From positions 1 to 14,951 of the forward strand of contig DKMG01000040.1 of assembly GCA_002469975.1 (NCBI GenBank): a stretch of 14,951 nucleotides of DNA. Direction: 5' to 3'. This DNA comes from Proteobacteria bacterium UBA7420. Its GTDB lineage: Bacteria; Pseudomonadota; Gammaproteobacteria; Magnimaribacterales; D2472. A program made the translations under genes and the position numbers. Shown piece after piece: positions 7,784 to 14,893 of this stretch. The notes beneath the pieces are model-generated. The model was not told the DNA's origin. It saw only the letters and a list, made by a program, of their open reading frames with translations, and searched no databases. Each line of letters opens with the position of its first letter. The stretch's first letter is position 1.

Positions 7784-9476
7784 AATTAAACCATCGGATG
7801 ACTTGTGGCTCTCAAGTGTTGAGGCCCCTCAAATTATTAATGACCCACACCTGTTTCAATGGGATGATCATGCGGACCTAGTCATTGCTGGAATCGGTGG
7901 AGCGGGAATTTCTGCGGCCAATGAAGCCTTAGATCAAGGGTTTTCAGTCATTGGCATTGATAAGACTTCTGGCGGTGGAGCAACCGCTAAGAGTGGCGGT
8001 GTTTTTTATGCTGGGGGTGGCACTCCCATTCAAAAGGCAGCTGGAGTCGAAGATTCTCCAGAAAACATGTTCAATTACTTGATTCAAGAAACTGGGGATA
8101 TCGTCAAACAATCAACATTAAAAAAATTCTGTGATACTTCAGCAGAAAATACACAATGGCTGATGGACAATGGGGTTAAATTTGATTCCTCTTATTACAA
8201 AACTAAAACCAGCTACCCAGGTGCAGGATATTTTTTATATCACTCAGATAACTCATTGGTTCCAAGTTACATGGAGCAAGCCACGCCTGCCCCTCGTGGT
8301 CACAGAGGATGGGAAGAAGGGCCGTTTAGGCCAATAGGTGTTGGTGGCACTATTTTCTACCCAATGAAAAAATCAGCATTAAAAAAAGGCCTTAGGCTCT
8401 ACAAACAAACTGAGGCCAGATCATTGATCATGACACCAGATGGGAGAGTTGTTGGGCTCAAAGTACTGATGCTACCGTCCGGCCCAATTGCTGATAAACA
8501 CAAAAAATTAATAGCAAGGGGGGATCTCTATCAAATGCTTTTGCCGCCGTCTTATCCTGGTGCAGGGTTTCTTCAGTTTGTGGGCAATCTATTCATCAAA
8601 CGAGCAGAAAGCATAGAGAGAAAACATACGCAAGTTAGGTATATACAAGCCAAAAAAGGAGTCTGCCTATCAACGGGAGGTTTTATTTTTAATCGTGAGA
8701 TGGTGAAGGAATATGCGCCTAAATATTTTTCAGGTATGCCGCTGGGCACCTCAAATGATCAAGGTTCAGGCATTAGGCTCGGACAGAGTGTTGGCGGGAA
8801 AACTGATCACATGGATAGGGTTACAGCATGGAGATTTCTCAATCCTCCACTTGCTTTTGCCCAAGGTATGGTTGTTAATAAAAAAGGCGTACGGTTCTGC
8901 AATGAAATGGTTTATGGCGCAACCCTTGGTGATGCCATGTGTGAAAATCAGGGTGGGTCAGCCTATCTCATAATTGATGCATCTCTTTTTGCTGCAGCAA
9001 AAAAACAAGCAAATGCTGCGCTTCCATTTCAAAGAGATATGGCAAAAATGTTGATGTATTTTAATGCTTCGAAAAAAAAGAGTATTGAGGAAATTGCTAA
9101 AGTCTATGATCTACCGGTCGATGCCCTGCATACATCTCTTGAGAAATATAATAACTACGCCAAACATTCATCGCCATGTGAGTTTGGTAAGGCTGCAGAA
9201 GATGTCCAAGAACTGAAAGGTCCTTTCTATATTATGGATATCTCTATTACCTCTAAACTTGCCCCACTCACAACCTTAACATTAGGTGGTCTGAAGGTTA
9301 ACGAAGATACTGGGGAAGTGCTTAATCTTGAAGGCACAGAAATTAAAGGCCTCTATGCTGCTGGGAGAACCGCGGTTGGCATCTGCTCAAATATCTATGT
9401 TTCAGGTCTCTCGATAGCTGACTGTGTTTTTTCAGGCAGACGTATTGGACACAATCTTGCGAAGGAAAATAAATAA
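7770..9476 (+). CDS. FAD-dependent oxidoreductase, 3-ketosteroid dehydrogenase/fumarate reductase flavoprotein family
   Basis: FAD_binding_2-type flavoprotein that probably removes hydrogens from, or reduces, a C-C bond next to a ketone, as in 3-ketosteroid dehydrogenases. Near the N-terminus is the dinucleotide motif GIGGAG (41-46) with Asp64 after beta-2 for ribose binding, then GGGATAKSGG (68-77). The middle has KGVCLSTGGFIFN, and the C-terminus the FAD-closing segment GLYAAGRTAVGICSNIYVSG (527-546), then LSIADCVFSGRRIG. Length is 568 aa, usual for KstD-like proteins (510-570). It carries a roughly 50-residue, Pro- and aromatic-rich insertion (about 236-290, including PPSYPGAGFLQF) that may shape the substrate pocket or touch the membrane. 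No Tat or Sec signal is seen, so it is cytoplasmic. The start overlaps the SDR end, and the stop TAA abuts the next ATG directly. Substrate and double-bond position (delta-1 or delta-4) cannot be decided here. Confidence 0.85.
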   Translation: MLETEIKPSDDLWLSSVEAPQIINDPHLFQWDDHADLVIAGIGGAGISAANEALDQGFSVIGIDKTSGGGATAKSGGVFYAGGGTPIQKAAGVEDSPENMFNYLIQETGDIVKQSTLKKFCDTSAENTQWLMDNGVKFDSSYYKTKTSYPGAGYFLYHSDNSLVPSYMEQATPAPRGHRGWEEGPFRPIGVGGTIFYPMKKSALKKGLRLYKQTEARSLIMTPDGRVVGLKVLMLPSGPIADKHKKLIARGDLYQMLLPPSYPGAGFLQFVGNLFIKRAESIERKHTQVRYIQAKKGVCLSTGGFIFNREMVKEYAPKYFSGMPLGTSNDQGSGIRLGQSVGGKTDHMDRVTAWRFLNPPLAFAQGMVVNKKGVRFCNEMVYGATLGDAMCENQGGSAYLIIDASLFAAAKKQANAALPFQRDMAKMLMYFNASKKKSIEEIAKVYDLPVDALHTSLEKYNNYAKHSSPCEFGKAAEDVQELKGPFYIMDISITSKLAPLTTLTLGGLKVNEDTGEVLNLEGTEIKGLYAAGRTAVGICSNIYVSGLSIADCVFSGRRIGHNLAKENK

Positions 9477-11105
9477 ATGGAATTAAATTTTGCCAGCGTC
9501 TGGGAGAAAATAGCTGACCTTATACCTAATAACACAGCACTCATTTGCGGCAATCAAACTAAAACTTGGAATGAATATGACTTGATTGCAGCAAAATTAG
9601 CAACTGGGTTAACCCAGGCAGGACTTACCACTTACTCAAAAGCAGGTCTTTACTTGCACAATTCTAATGAGTACTTAGAAGCTCAATATGCAATTTTTAA
9701 AATTGGCGGAACCCCAATTAATGTTAACTACCGGTACAAGTCTAAAGAATTGCTGTATTTGCTGGATAATTCTGACTGTGAAGCCCTCTTCTATCAGGCT
9801 TGCTATGGAGATCAAATTAATAAAATTAAGCATTTGCTGCCTAAAATTAAGGTGTGGATAGAAATCGAAGATGGCTCCGAGTCATTGGTTCAGGAGTGCA
9901 TAAATTACTCAACCATCATTCAAACATGTGACGCCATGAATCGCTGTAAAAGACCAGATGATATCGTGTATATGCTCTACACAGGAGGCACCACTGGAAT
10001 GCCGAAGGGGGTGATGTATAACCAAGCTGAATTCATTCAAGGAATGTTTAAAACTCTTCGTGGCATGGGCTACGAGCTACCCTCTGATCTAAACAACATC
10101 GATGAATATATCCTTAATCTAAGTGATAAAGAAGCATTGCCAGTCAGTCTGGTGGGTTGTCCTCTTATGCATGGAACAGGAATGTGGCTTGGTTGCTTCG
10201 TTCCTCATAATCTGGGAGGAGCAGTGGTCACAATTCCAGGGCTTGGCTTTGATCCAGGCAAGATATGGCATGAGTGCTCTAGGTCTAAGGTCACAAACAT
10301 AGTAATAGTCGGCGATGCATTTGCAAGGCCGATGCTGGACGCACTAGAGGTTGCAGAAAGAAACAATGAACCCTTTGACCTTGATTCGCTGCAGCAAATT
10401 ACATCGAGTGGTGTCATGTGGAGTGCTGAAGTAAAGACAGGACTCTTAAAGCATCATGATATGAGGCTTATGGATACAATGGGGTCCACGGAGGGTGGCA
10501 TGGGAGCATCTATCAGCACTAGAGATAGCACTGCAGATACTGCAACCTTTAAGCTGAATCCTGGCATGATTGTGTTACGAGATAATGGAGATCTCGCTCA
10601 ACCTGGATCTGATGAAACAGGCTTGCTTGGTATCAGTGGCGACGTATCAATGATTCCAATAGGGTATTACAAAGATCCAGTAAAATCTGCTGAGACTTTT
10701 AAAGAATTTAAAGGAACTCGCTATAGCTTTCCTGGTGATTATGCAAAAATTGCATCTGACGGGAGCATCATCCTCTTGGGCAGAGGCAGCAACTGCATTA
10801 ACTCAGCTGGTGAAAAAATATACCCTGAAGAAGTTGAAGAAGCTTTAAAGCAAGATCCTTTAATACTGGACTGCTTGGTTATTGGGGTGTTGGATGATCG
10901 TTTTGGACAAAAAATTGTAGCCGTGGTCTCAACCACAGGCAATCAAGCAATCGATGAGGAGGTGCTACTGAATAATGCGCGTGGAAGATTGGCTGGTTAC
11001 AAGCTGCCTAAAATAATTCTGTTCTCAGAGATTATTGAGAGAGCGCCAAATGGCAAGGCAAATTACAAGTGGGCAAAATCATTTGTAGACCAAAAGTTAG
11101 GCTGA
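9477..11105 (+). CDS. Acyl-CoA synthetase resembling FadD19-type sterol side-chain ligases
   Basis: ATP-dependent acid:CoA ligase. Motifs: P-loop YTGGTTGMPKG (168-178), MGSTEGG (335-341) replacing the usual YGxTE, FPGDYAKI and LGRGSNCINSAGEKIYPEEV in the hinge region, and catalytic Lys527 in APNGKANYKWAK near the C-terminus. The opening IPNNTALICGNQTKTWNEYD, INVNYRYKSKELLYLLDNSD, and the PGD and GRGS motifs match my recollection of mycobacterial FadD19, which activates C26 sterol side-chain acids; this is memory, not an alignment. It is 542 aa, normal for the group, and cytoplasmic. The ATG directly follows the flavoprotein stop with no intervening base, so translation is likely coupled. Together with the flavoprotein and SDRs it suggests a polycyclic or isoprenoid acid as substrate. 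It differs clearly from the minus-strand ligase, so the two probably act on different acids. Confidence 0.87.
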   Translation: MELNFASVWEKIADLIPNNTALICGNQTKTWNEYDLIAAKLATGLTQAGLTTYSKAGLYLHNSNEYLEAQYAIFKIGGTPINVNYRYKSKELLYLLDNSDCEALFYQACYGDQINKIKHLLPKIKVWIEIEDGSESLVQECINYSTIIQTCDAMNRCKRPDDIVYMLYTGGTTGMPKGVMYNQAEFIQGMFKTLRGMGYELPSDLNNIDEYILNLSDKEALPVSLVGCPLMHGTGMWLGCFVPHNLGGAVVTIPGLGFDPGKIWHECSRSKVTNIVIVGDAFARPMLDALEVAERNNEPFDLDSLQQITSSGVMWSAEVKTGLLKHHDMRLMDTMGSTEGGMGASISTRDSTADTATFKLNPGMIVLRDNGDLAQPGSDETGLLGISGDVSMIPIGYYKDPVKSAETFKEFKGTRYSFPGDYAKIASDGSIILLGRGSNCINSAGEKIYPEEVEEALKQDPLILDCLVIGVLDDRFGQKIVAVVSTTGNQAIDEEVLLNNARGRLAGYKLPKIILFSEIIERAPNGKANYKWAKSFVDQKLG

Positions 11106-11137
11106 TTAGTCAAAACTAGACTAAAATTCAATTTTCC

Positions 11138-11141
11138 GAGG
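11138..11141 (+). promoter_or_regulatory. Shine-Dalgarno of second SDR
   Basis: GAGG lies 8 nt before the ATG at 11150 in the 44-bp gap after the ligase gene. It is one of the few clear ribosome binding sites in the window and supports this start. The gap shows no hairpin followed by Ts, so the operon probably continues through it. Confidence 0.5.
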
Positions 11142-11149
11142 CGCTTTAG

Positions 11150-11896
11150 ATGGATAGATTTAAAAATAAAATTGCAATAGTTACAGGAGCTGGATCTGGC
11201 ATCGGAAGGTCGACTGCAGTTAGGCTTGATCAAGAAGGTGCAACTTTAATTATTGCTGATATCAATGAGGATCACTTGAGTGAGACTAAGGGCATGCTCT
11301 CAAATCAAAAATCTTCAGCCATGGTCCTGGATATCTCTGATCTAGCTCAAATTAAATCTTGCTTTGATAGCATTAAAAAAGACTACAAAACATTAGATGC
11401 GCTCATCAATGTTGCTGGCATCTTAAGGTTTGATAACTCACACGAAGTAAAAGTTAATGATTGGAATAAAATTTTAGATGTAAATTTAACAGGGACCTTT
11501 TTTATGTGCAATTTTGGATTGCCTATGTTGCTCGAGTCAAAAGGTTACATAGTTAATGTCTCATCCACTGCAGCTCTTGGGTCTCATGCCTGGACAGCTG
11601 CCTATAGTGCCTCAAAGGGTGGGATCAGTGCTTTTTCTAAAACTTTAGCTGTGGAATATGGAATTCAGGGCTTGAACGTAAACTGTGTTTGCCCTGCTTC
11701 CATTAATACACCTATGACAGCCAGTCCGAATCTGCCAGCGGATATAGACACTAGGCTATTAAAAAAAATCATGCCTGTTGACGGCGTTAATCGCTCTCCA
11801 GATGATATTGCTAGCACCATAGCATTCTTGGCTTCTGAAGATGCCGTGCATATCAATGGGATTGACTTAAGGGTTGATGGAGGCCTGCTGACATAA
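11150..11896 (+). CDS. Short-chain dehydrogenase/reductase (classical SDR), second copy
   Basis: Classical SDR of 248 aa with every hallmark: TGAGSGIG (12-19), NVAG (87-90), Asn112 (DVNLTG), Ser139 (NVSST), and Tyr152/Lys156 (YSASK), ending in HINGIDLRVDGG. Asp37 at the end of beta-2 (IIADIN) favours NAD(H), so it likely works in the oxidative direction, in contrast to the Arg-bearing first SDR. Families with this profile include 3-hydroxyacyl, 2,3-dihydro-2,3-dihydroxybenzoate and hydroxysteroid dehydrogenases; the substrate is not decidable. The GGT gene begins 1 nt after its stop, so the two are translated from one message. The two SDRs are diverged from each other and are not a recent duplication. 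Confidence 0.9.
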   Translation: MDRFKNKIAIVTGAGSGIGRSTAVRLDQEGATLIIADINEDHLSETKGMLSNQKSSAMVLDISDLAQIKSCFDSIKKDYKTLDALINVAGILRFDNSHEVKVNDWNKILDVNLTGTFFMCNFGLPMLLESKGYIVNVSSTAALGSHAWTAAYSASKGGISAFSKTLAVEYGIQGLNVNCVCPASINTPMTASPNLPADIDTRLLKKIMPVDGVNRSPDDIASTIAFLASEDAVHINGIDLRVDGGLLT

Positions 11897-11897
11897 C

Positions 11898-13589
11898 ATG
11901 AAATTTTTTCTCTCTACACTACTCATTCTCTCGTGCGCGATTGAATCTAAAATTTTTAACTCTCAAGCAATTGTGCATCCTGAGATTGGAGCAAATGGGA
12001 TGGTTGTCACTCAGCACTATCTAGCAACTGATGTGGGGCACGCCATTCTTCAAAAAGGTGGGAACGCTTACGATGCATCAATTGCAGTTGCTTTTGCACT
12101 TGCGGTGGTACTTCCAAGAGCCGGCAATATTGGCGGAGGAGGATTCATGCTGATGCATGATGGTGTGACGAATAAGAATTACAGCATTGATTATCGTGAA
12201 ATTGCTCCAGCAAAGGCAACTAAAGATATGTATCTCAATACAGATGGATCTGTTGACAGAAAACGGTCTACTCAAGGCGCCCTTGCCATAGGCGTGCCAG
12301 GAACAGTTTATGGGATGTGGGAAGTGCATCAAAAATTTGGAAGCTTGCCATGGAAAGAATTGATCAAGCCCGCGATTGATCTTGCAAGTAATGGCTTCAA
12401 GGTTTCTCCTTTTATGGCTGATGCTTTGAATGGAAGGTATAAAAAACTTGGTCAATTTAAAAATTTTAAAAAGATCTTTTATGCAGAATACCCAGTGATC
12501 ATGAATTCCAGACTGGTGCAGCCAGAGCTAGCAAGAACTTTAAAAATTATCGCTACAAAAGGAGTGGCTGGCTTTTATGAGGGAGAGATTGCGACATTGA
12601 TTGCTGATTACATGAAGAAGAATAATGGCTTGATTACCAAATCAGATCTTGCAAACTATCGACCTGTTTGGAGAGAACCCATTCAGGGCAGCTATAGAGA
12701 TTTCCAAATACTAACAATGCCTCCCCCCTCCTCTGGTGGCATTCACATTATTCAAATGCTAAATATATTGGAGCATTATGATCTTGTGTCTATGGGACAT
12801 AACTCCCCAAGATACGCGGCCTTGTTAACAGAGGTAATGAAATATGCGTATGCCGATCGATCAAAATATCTAGGTGATCCTGATTTTTTTGATGTGCCAG
12901 TCAACCAATTAATTAGTAAGGCCTACGCTAAAAATATTCATCAACTGATTACTCTCGATAAAATTACACCATCTGCAGATATTCTTCCGGGCAATGCTTT
13001 GCCGCATGAAAGCCTTGATACCACTCACTTCTCAGTAGCAGACAAGGATGGCAATGTTGTCTCTAATACCTACACATTAAATTCAGGTTTTGGTTCTGGT
13101 GTTGTGATTAATGGTACAGGGGTGCTCATGAATAATGAAATGGATGATTTTGTTTCCTCGCCTGGCGTGCCGAACCAATTCGGATTAGTGGGTGGTGAAG
13201 CAAATAAAATTGAGCCATTTAAGCGACCGCTGAGCTCGATGACACCAACCATTGTTTTTCATGACAGCAAGCCGATTATTGCAACAGGCTCACCTGGAGG
13301 ATCTCGAATTATTACTGCTGTTCTTCAATTTCTATTAAATACATTAGATTTTAAAATGGAGATATCAGATGCGACGGTGGTCCCAAGAATTCATCATCAA
13401 TGGAAGCCCGATGTCCTCATGCTAGAAAAAGGCTTTGATATCCAGCATATTGAATCAATCAAGGGATTTAATCAAAAGGTCTATATCTCTGGCCCAGGAA
13501 CTTCTCTTGAGAGCTTAGAAATAAAGAATAATTTATTCTATGGTTTTGGCGATACTCGTCGCCCAGACTCTAAGGCAAAGGGCTTATAA
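11898..13589 (+). CDS. ggt: Gamma-glutamyltransferase / glutathione hydrolase
   Basis: Ntn-hydrolase that splits gamma-glutamyl bonds (glutathione and other gamma-glutamyl compounds) and self-cleaves into two subunits. The new N-terminal nucleophile should be Thr375 in SLDTTHFSV, giving subunits of about 374 and 189 aa. Other conserved residues: Arg100 (DYRE, equal to E. coli Arg114), NNEMDDF with Asp417 (E. coli Asp433), Ser446/447 (RPLSSM), and GSPGGS (464-469) forming the oxyanion hole. The lid loop SPGVPNQFGLVGG is present, but Phe428 replaces the gating Tyr444 of E. coli. The first ~23 residues are a secretion signal; the LSC at 11-13 could be a loose lipobox (mature Cys13), so the enzyme is periplasmic, soluble or lipid-anchored. 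At 563 aa it is close to E. coli GGT (580 aa). It is linked to the SDR by a 1-nt gap, an unusual partner for ggt. Confidence 0.93.
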   Translation: MKFFLSTLLILSCAIESKIFNSQAIVHPEIGANGMVVTQHYLATDVGHAILQKGGNAYDASIAVAFALAVVLPRAGNIGGGGFMLMHDGVTNKNYSIDYREIAPAKATKDMYLNTDGSVDRKRSTQGALAIGVPGTVYGMWEVHQKFGSLPWKELIKPAIDLASNGFKVSPFMADALNGRYKKLGQFKNFKKIFYAEYPVIMNSRLVQPELARTLKIIATKGVAGFYEGEIATLIADYMKKNNGLITKSDLANYRPVWREPIQGSYRDFQILTMPPPSSGGIHIIQMLNILEHYDLVSMGHNSPRYAALLTEVMKYAYADRSKYLGDPDFFDVPVNQLISKAYAKNIHQLITLDKITPSADILPGNALPHESLDTTHFSVADKDGNVVSNTYTLNSGFGSGVVINGTGVLMNNEMDDFVSSPGVPNQFGLVGGEANKIEPFKRPLSSMTPTIVFHDSKPIIATGSPGGSRIITAVLQFLLNTLDFKMEISDATVVPRIHHQWKPDVLMLEKGFDIQHIESIKGFNQKVYISGPGTSLESLEIKNNLFYGFGDTRRPDSKAKGL

Positions 13590-13590
13590 G

Positions 13591-13680
13591 ATGTTAGACA
13601 AGCTAATGGTTATTACTGTTTACGCCATTCCTACAATTATGCTCCTGGTTGCTTGTTTGGTTTTGGCGAAAAAAAAGTAA
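13591..13680 (+). CDS. 29-residue single-span membrane peptide
   Basis: Small ORF reading MLDKLMVITVYAIPTIMLLV, then ACLVLAKKK and TAA. It has a short polar start with Asp and Lys, a hydrophobic span of about 20 residues containing one Pro, and a KKK tail, the layout of a small single-pass inner-membrane protein. AAAGGG lies 8 nt before the ATG as a plausible Shine-Dalgarno, and the start is 1 nt past the ggt stop, so it would be translated with ggt. It is in the same frame as the prepilin peptidase, separated by its TAA and four codons. I do not recognise the family. Chance is possible, but hydrophobic profile, RBS and position all favour a real gene. Confidence 0.5.
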   Translation: MLDKLMVITVYAIPTIMLLVACLVLAKKK

Positions 13681-13692
13681 GTTCTTTTTGCT

Positions 13693-14451
13693 ATGCAGGA
13701 GACGTATACAATAATTTTTGTAATTCTCCTAGGAGGCTGCATGGGCAGTTTTGCGTCTATGCTAATTTACCGACTTCCCAATAATGATCGACAGATAACA
13801 ATATGGGAACCTCAATCTTTTTGCCCAGCCTGTAAAGTTACCCTGAGTATTTGGCAGATGATTCCATTTGTAAGTTTTCTTGCTTTAAAAGGAAAATGTG
13901 GCTCCTGTAATGTAAAAATTAATATAAGCTACCTCCTCAATGAGGCAGCAGTGGCTGCAATGCTTCTCTTTTTGGTGATTTCACTTGGCCTGAGTAGTGT
14001 ATTGACTTGGGTTATTTTTCTATTGGTTTTAATCTTGTATGTTCAGGCAATGATGGATTTAGAGACGCTCTTATTATCACAGCCGCTCAGCATGGTTCTT
14101 GTGATCAGTGGGTTAGTTTTAAACATTGGATTTGAAATCTTCACCATTCCTCTAGACGCCTTCTTGGGACTGATCTTTGGATATGGCTTGTTATTTGCAG
14201 TTAACCTTCTGCATAAAATGATTAGAGAGACTGATGGTATTGGGGCTGGTGACTTTTTATTGCTTGGAGGCATTGGGTCAATATTTGGAGCTTCATCTAT
14301 AGGCCCAATATTGTTGCTTGGGTCATCCATTACATTGTTAGTATTTGTTTTAAATAGAAAGGTAGGGAATACACAATTGCCCTTAGGTTTTGGCTTGGGT
14401 CTTGGTGCTATTGTGTATTCTATTTTTTTTATAGCTCTAAATCTTGCGTAG
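13693..14451 (+). CDS. pilD: Type IV prepilin peptidase / N-methyltransferase (A24 family)
   Basis: Inner-membrane aspartic protease that cuts the leader from type IV prepilins and type II secretion pseudopilins and methylates the new N-terminus. The N-terminal methyltransferase-like domain shows GGCMGSFASMLIYRLP (14-29) and the zinc-type Cys tetrad C44/C47/C69/C72, with IPFVSFLALKGKCGSC between. Catalytic aspartates are Asp122 (MMDLETLLL) and Asp187 in GIGAGDFLLLGGIG. The usual Lys of the GDxK motif is replaced by Leu (GDFLL), and the normal YPLVE after the second Cys pair reads YLLNE. Several hydrophobic spans (about 5-25, 84-108, 107-121, 132-150, 155-173, 203-220, 233-250) fit the family's multi-pass topology. 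At 252 aa it is slightly short of E. coli/Pseudomonas enzymes (about 270-290). It stands alone here without pilB/pilC, 12 nt after the small membrane peptide, and has no strong RBS. Confidence 0.87.
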   Translation: MQETYTIIFVILLGGCMGSFASMLIYRLPNNDRQITIWEPQSFCPACKVTLSIWQMIPFVSFLALKGKCGSCNVKINISYLLNEAAVAAMLLFLVISLGLSSVLTWVIFLLVLILYVQAMMDLETLLLSQPLSMVLVISGLVLNIGFEIFTIPLDAFLGLIFGYGLLFAVNLLHKMIRETDGIGAGDFLLLGGIGSIFGASSIGPILLLGSSITLLVFVLNRKVGNTQLPLGFGLGLGAIVYSIFFIALNLA

Positions 14452-14576
14452 AATACCTCGCAGCTCTTAAAAATATTCTCTTAATTGTCTCCTTTATTTG
14501 AACTTTTAACAGTTTGGGCGGTCTTATTGATAAGCTGATTAAATTTTCCTCTAGAAATTTTCCCTAAAGTCAGCTA

Positions 14577-14607
14577 GAGCGGGTGCCATTCCCGCTCGAC
14601 TCCTTTT
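14577..14607 (+). terminator. Intrinsic terminator after prepilin peptidase
   Basis: A perfect 7-bp stem GAGCGGG / CCCGCTC with a 7-nt loop (TGCCATT) is followed by GACTCCTTTT. It is the most GC-rich hairpin in an AT-rich intergenic region. It lies 126 nt past the prepilin peptidase stop and probably ends the plus-strand operon, although the T-run starts a few bases after the stem, which weakens it. It could instead end a small RNA starting near 14533 (possible TTGAAC at 14498-14503 and TCTTAT at 14522-14527). Confidence 0.6.
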
Positions 14608-14684
14608 ATCACTCAACTATTCAAACAAGGTTTGCCCTCTGCCCTAATATCTCCCTCAAAAAATATCCATTATTCTATTTATAA

Positions 14685-14751
14685 ATGTAACCTTTACTTC
14701 CTTTAAATGTCATGATAAGTTTGCGTTACATATTACTAAACAGAGTTACAT
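14685..14751 (+). promoter_or_regulatory. Promoter region with three GTTACAT/ATGTAAC elements
   Basis: ATGTAAC at 14685-14691, GTTACAT at 14725-14731 and GTTACAT at 14745-14751 form an inverted and then a direct arrangement, the last two exactly 20 nt apart (about two helical turns). TGTAAC (14686-14691) followed 18 nt later by TCATGA would also fit the spacing of an extracytoplasmic-function sigma promoter with an AAC-type -35. The arrangement suggests a regulator binding site or ECF promoter for the following gene; this is inference from pattern only. Confidence 0.35.
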
Positions 14752-14752
14752 T

Positions 14753-14893
14753 ATGGAAGATATTTTAGGTATTGGAATCGGGTATGTGGCAATATTGATG
14801 CCTGTATTGCTTATAGGTGTTATTTTCTTTTTTAATACAAAAAATGAAAAAAATAAATATGATGCGATGATTGAGATTTCGCAAAATATTTAA
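14753..14893 (+). CDS. Small membrane protein, apparently truncated by an in-frame TAA
   Basis: A 46-codon ORF starting MEDILGIGIGYVAILMPVLL, with a hydrophobic span (about 5-27), then a charged, Asn/Lys-rich segment (NTKNEKNKYDAMIEISQNI). The layout (short N-terminus, one helix, basic coiled tail) resembles small inner-membrane proteins of the DUF6249-like kind, which I recall continuing with an acidic DP-x-E-LL segment and KKxP. Remarkably, the frame after the TAA reads DPSELRELL, a second TAA, then NLQGKKQPI, as such a family would. The gene may be a degraded copy, or the sequence may contain errors. No strong Shine-Dalgarno; promoter-like repeats lie just upstream. Family assignment is from memory and uncertain. 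Confidence 0.5.
   Translation: MEDILGIGIGYVAILMPVLLIGVIFFFNTKNEKNKYDAMIEISQNI

Larger units (their letters stand above)
14452..14752. other. Intergenic region between prepilin peptidase and small membrane gene
   Basis: About 300 bp without a convincing protein gene. It contains a GC-rich hairpin (14577-14597), two close copies of AAATTTTCC (14541 and 14555), and a promoter-like stretch with three GTTACAT/ATGTAAC elements before the last gene. I see no tRNA or riboswitch fold. Confidence 0.6.

Noticed and set aside
12078..12455. 125-codon open frame on the minus strand inside ggt
   Set aside because: It lies wholly antisense to strongly conserved GGT coding sequence, and its translation shows no domain-like pattern; a shadow frame.
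13672..13680. Programmed frameshift at the eight-A run joining the 29-residue peptide to prepilin peptidase
   Set aside because: The two ORFs are already in the same frame and separated by a stop codon, so a single-base slip would not fuse them, and the peptidase N-terminus is complete without the peptide.
14577..14607. Part of a tRNA or riboswitch
   Set aside because: The hairpin resembles a T-arm-like stem superficially, but no acceptor, D or anticodon arms can be formed around it.
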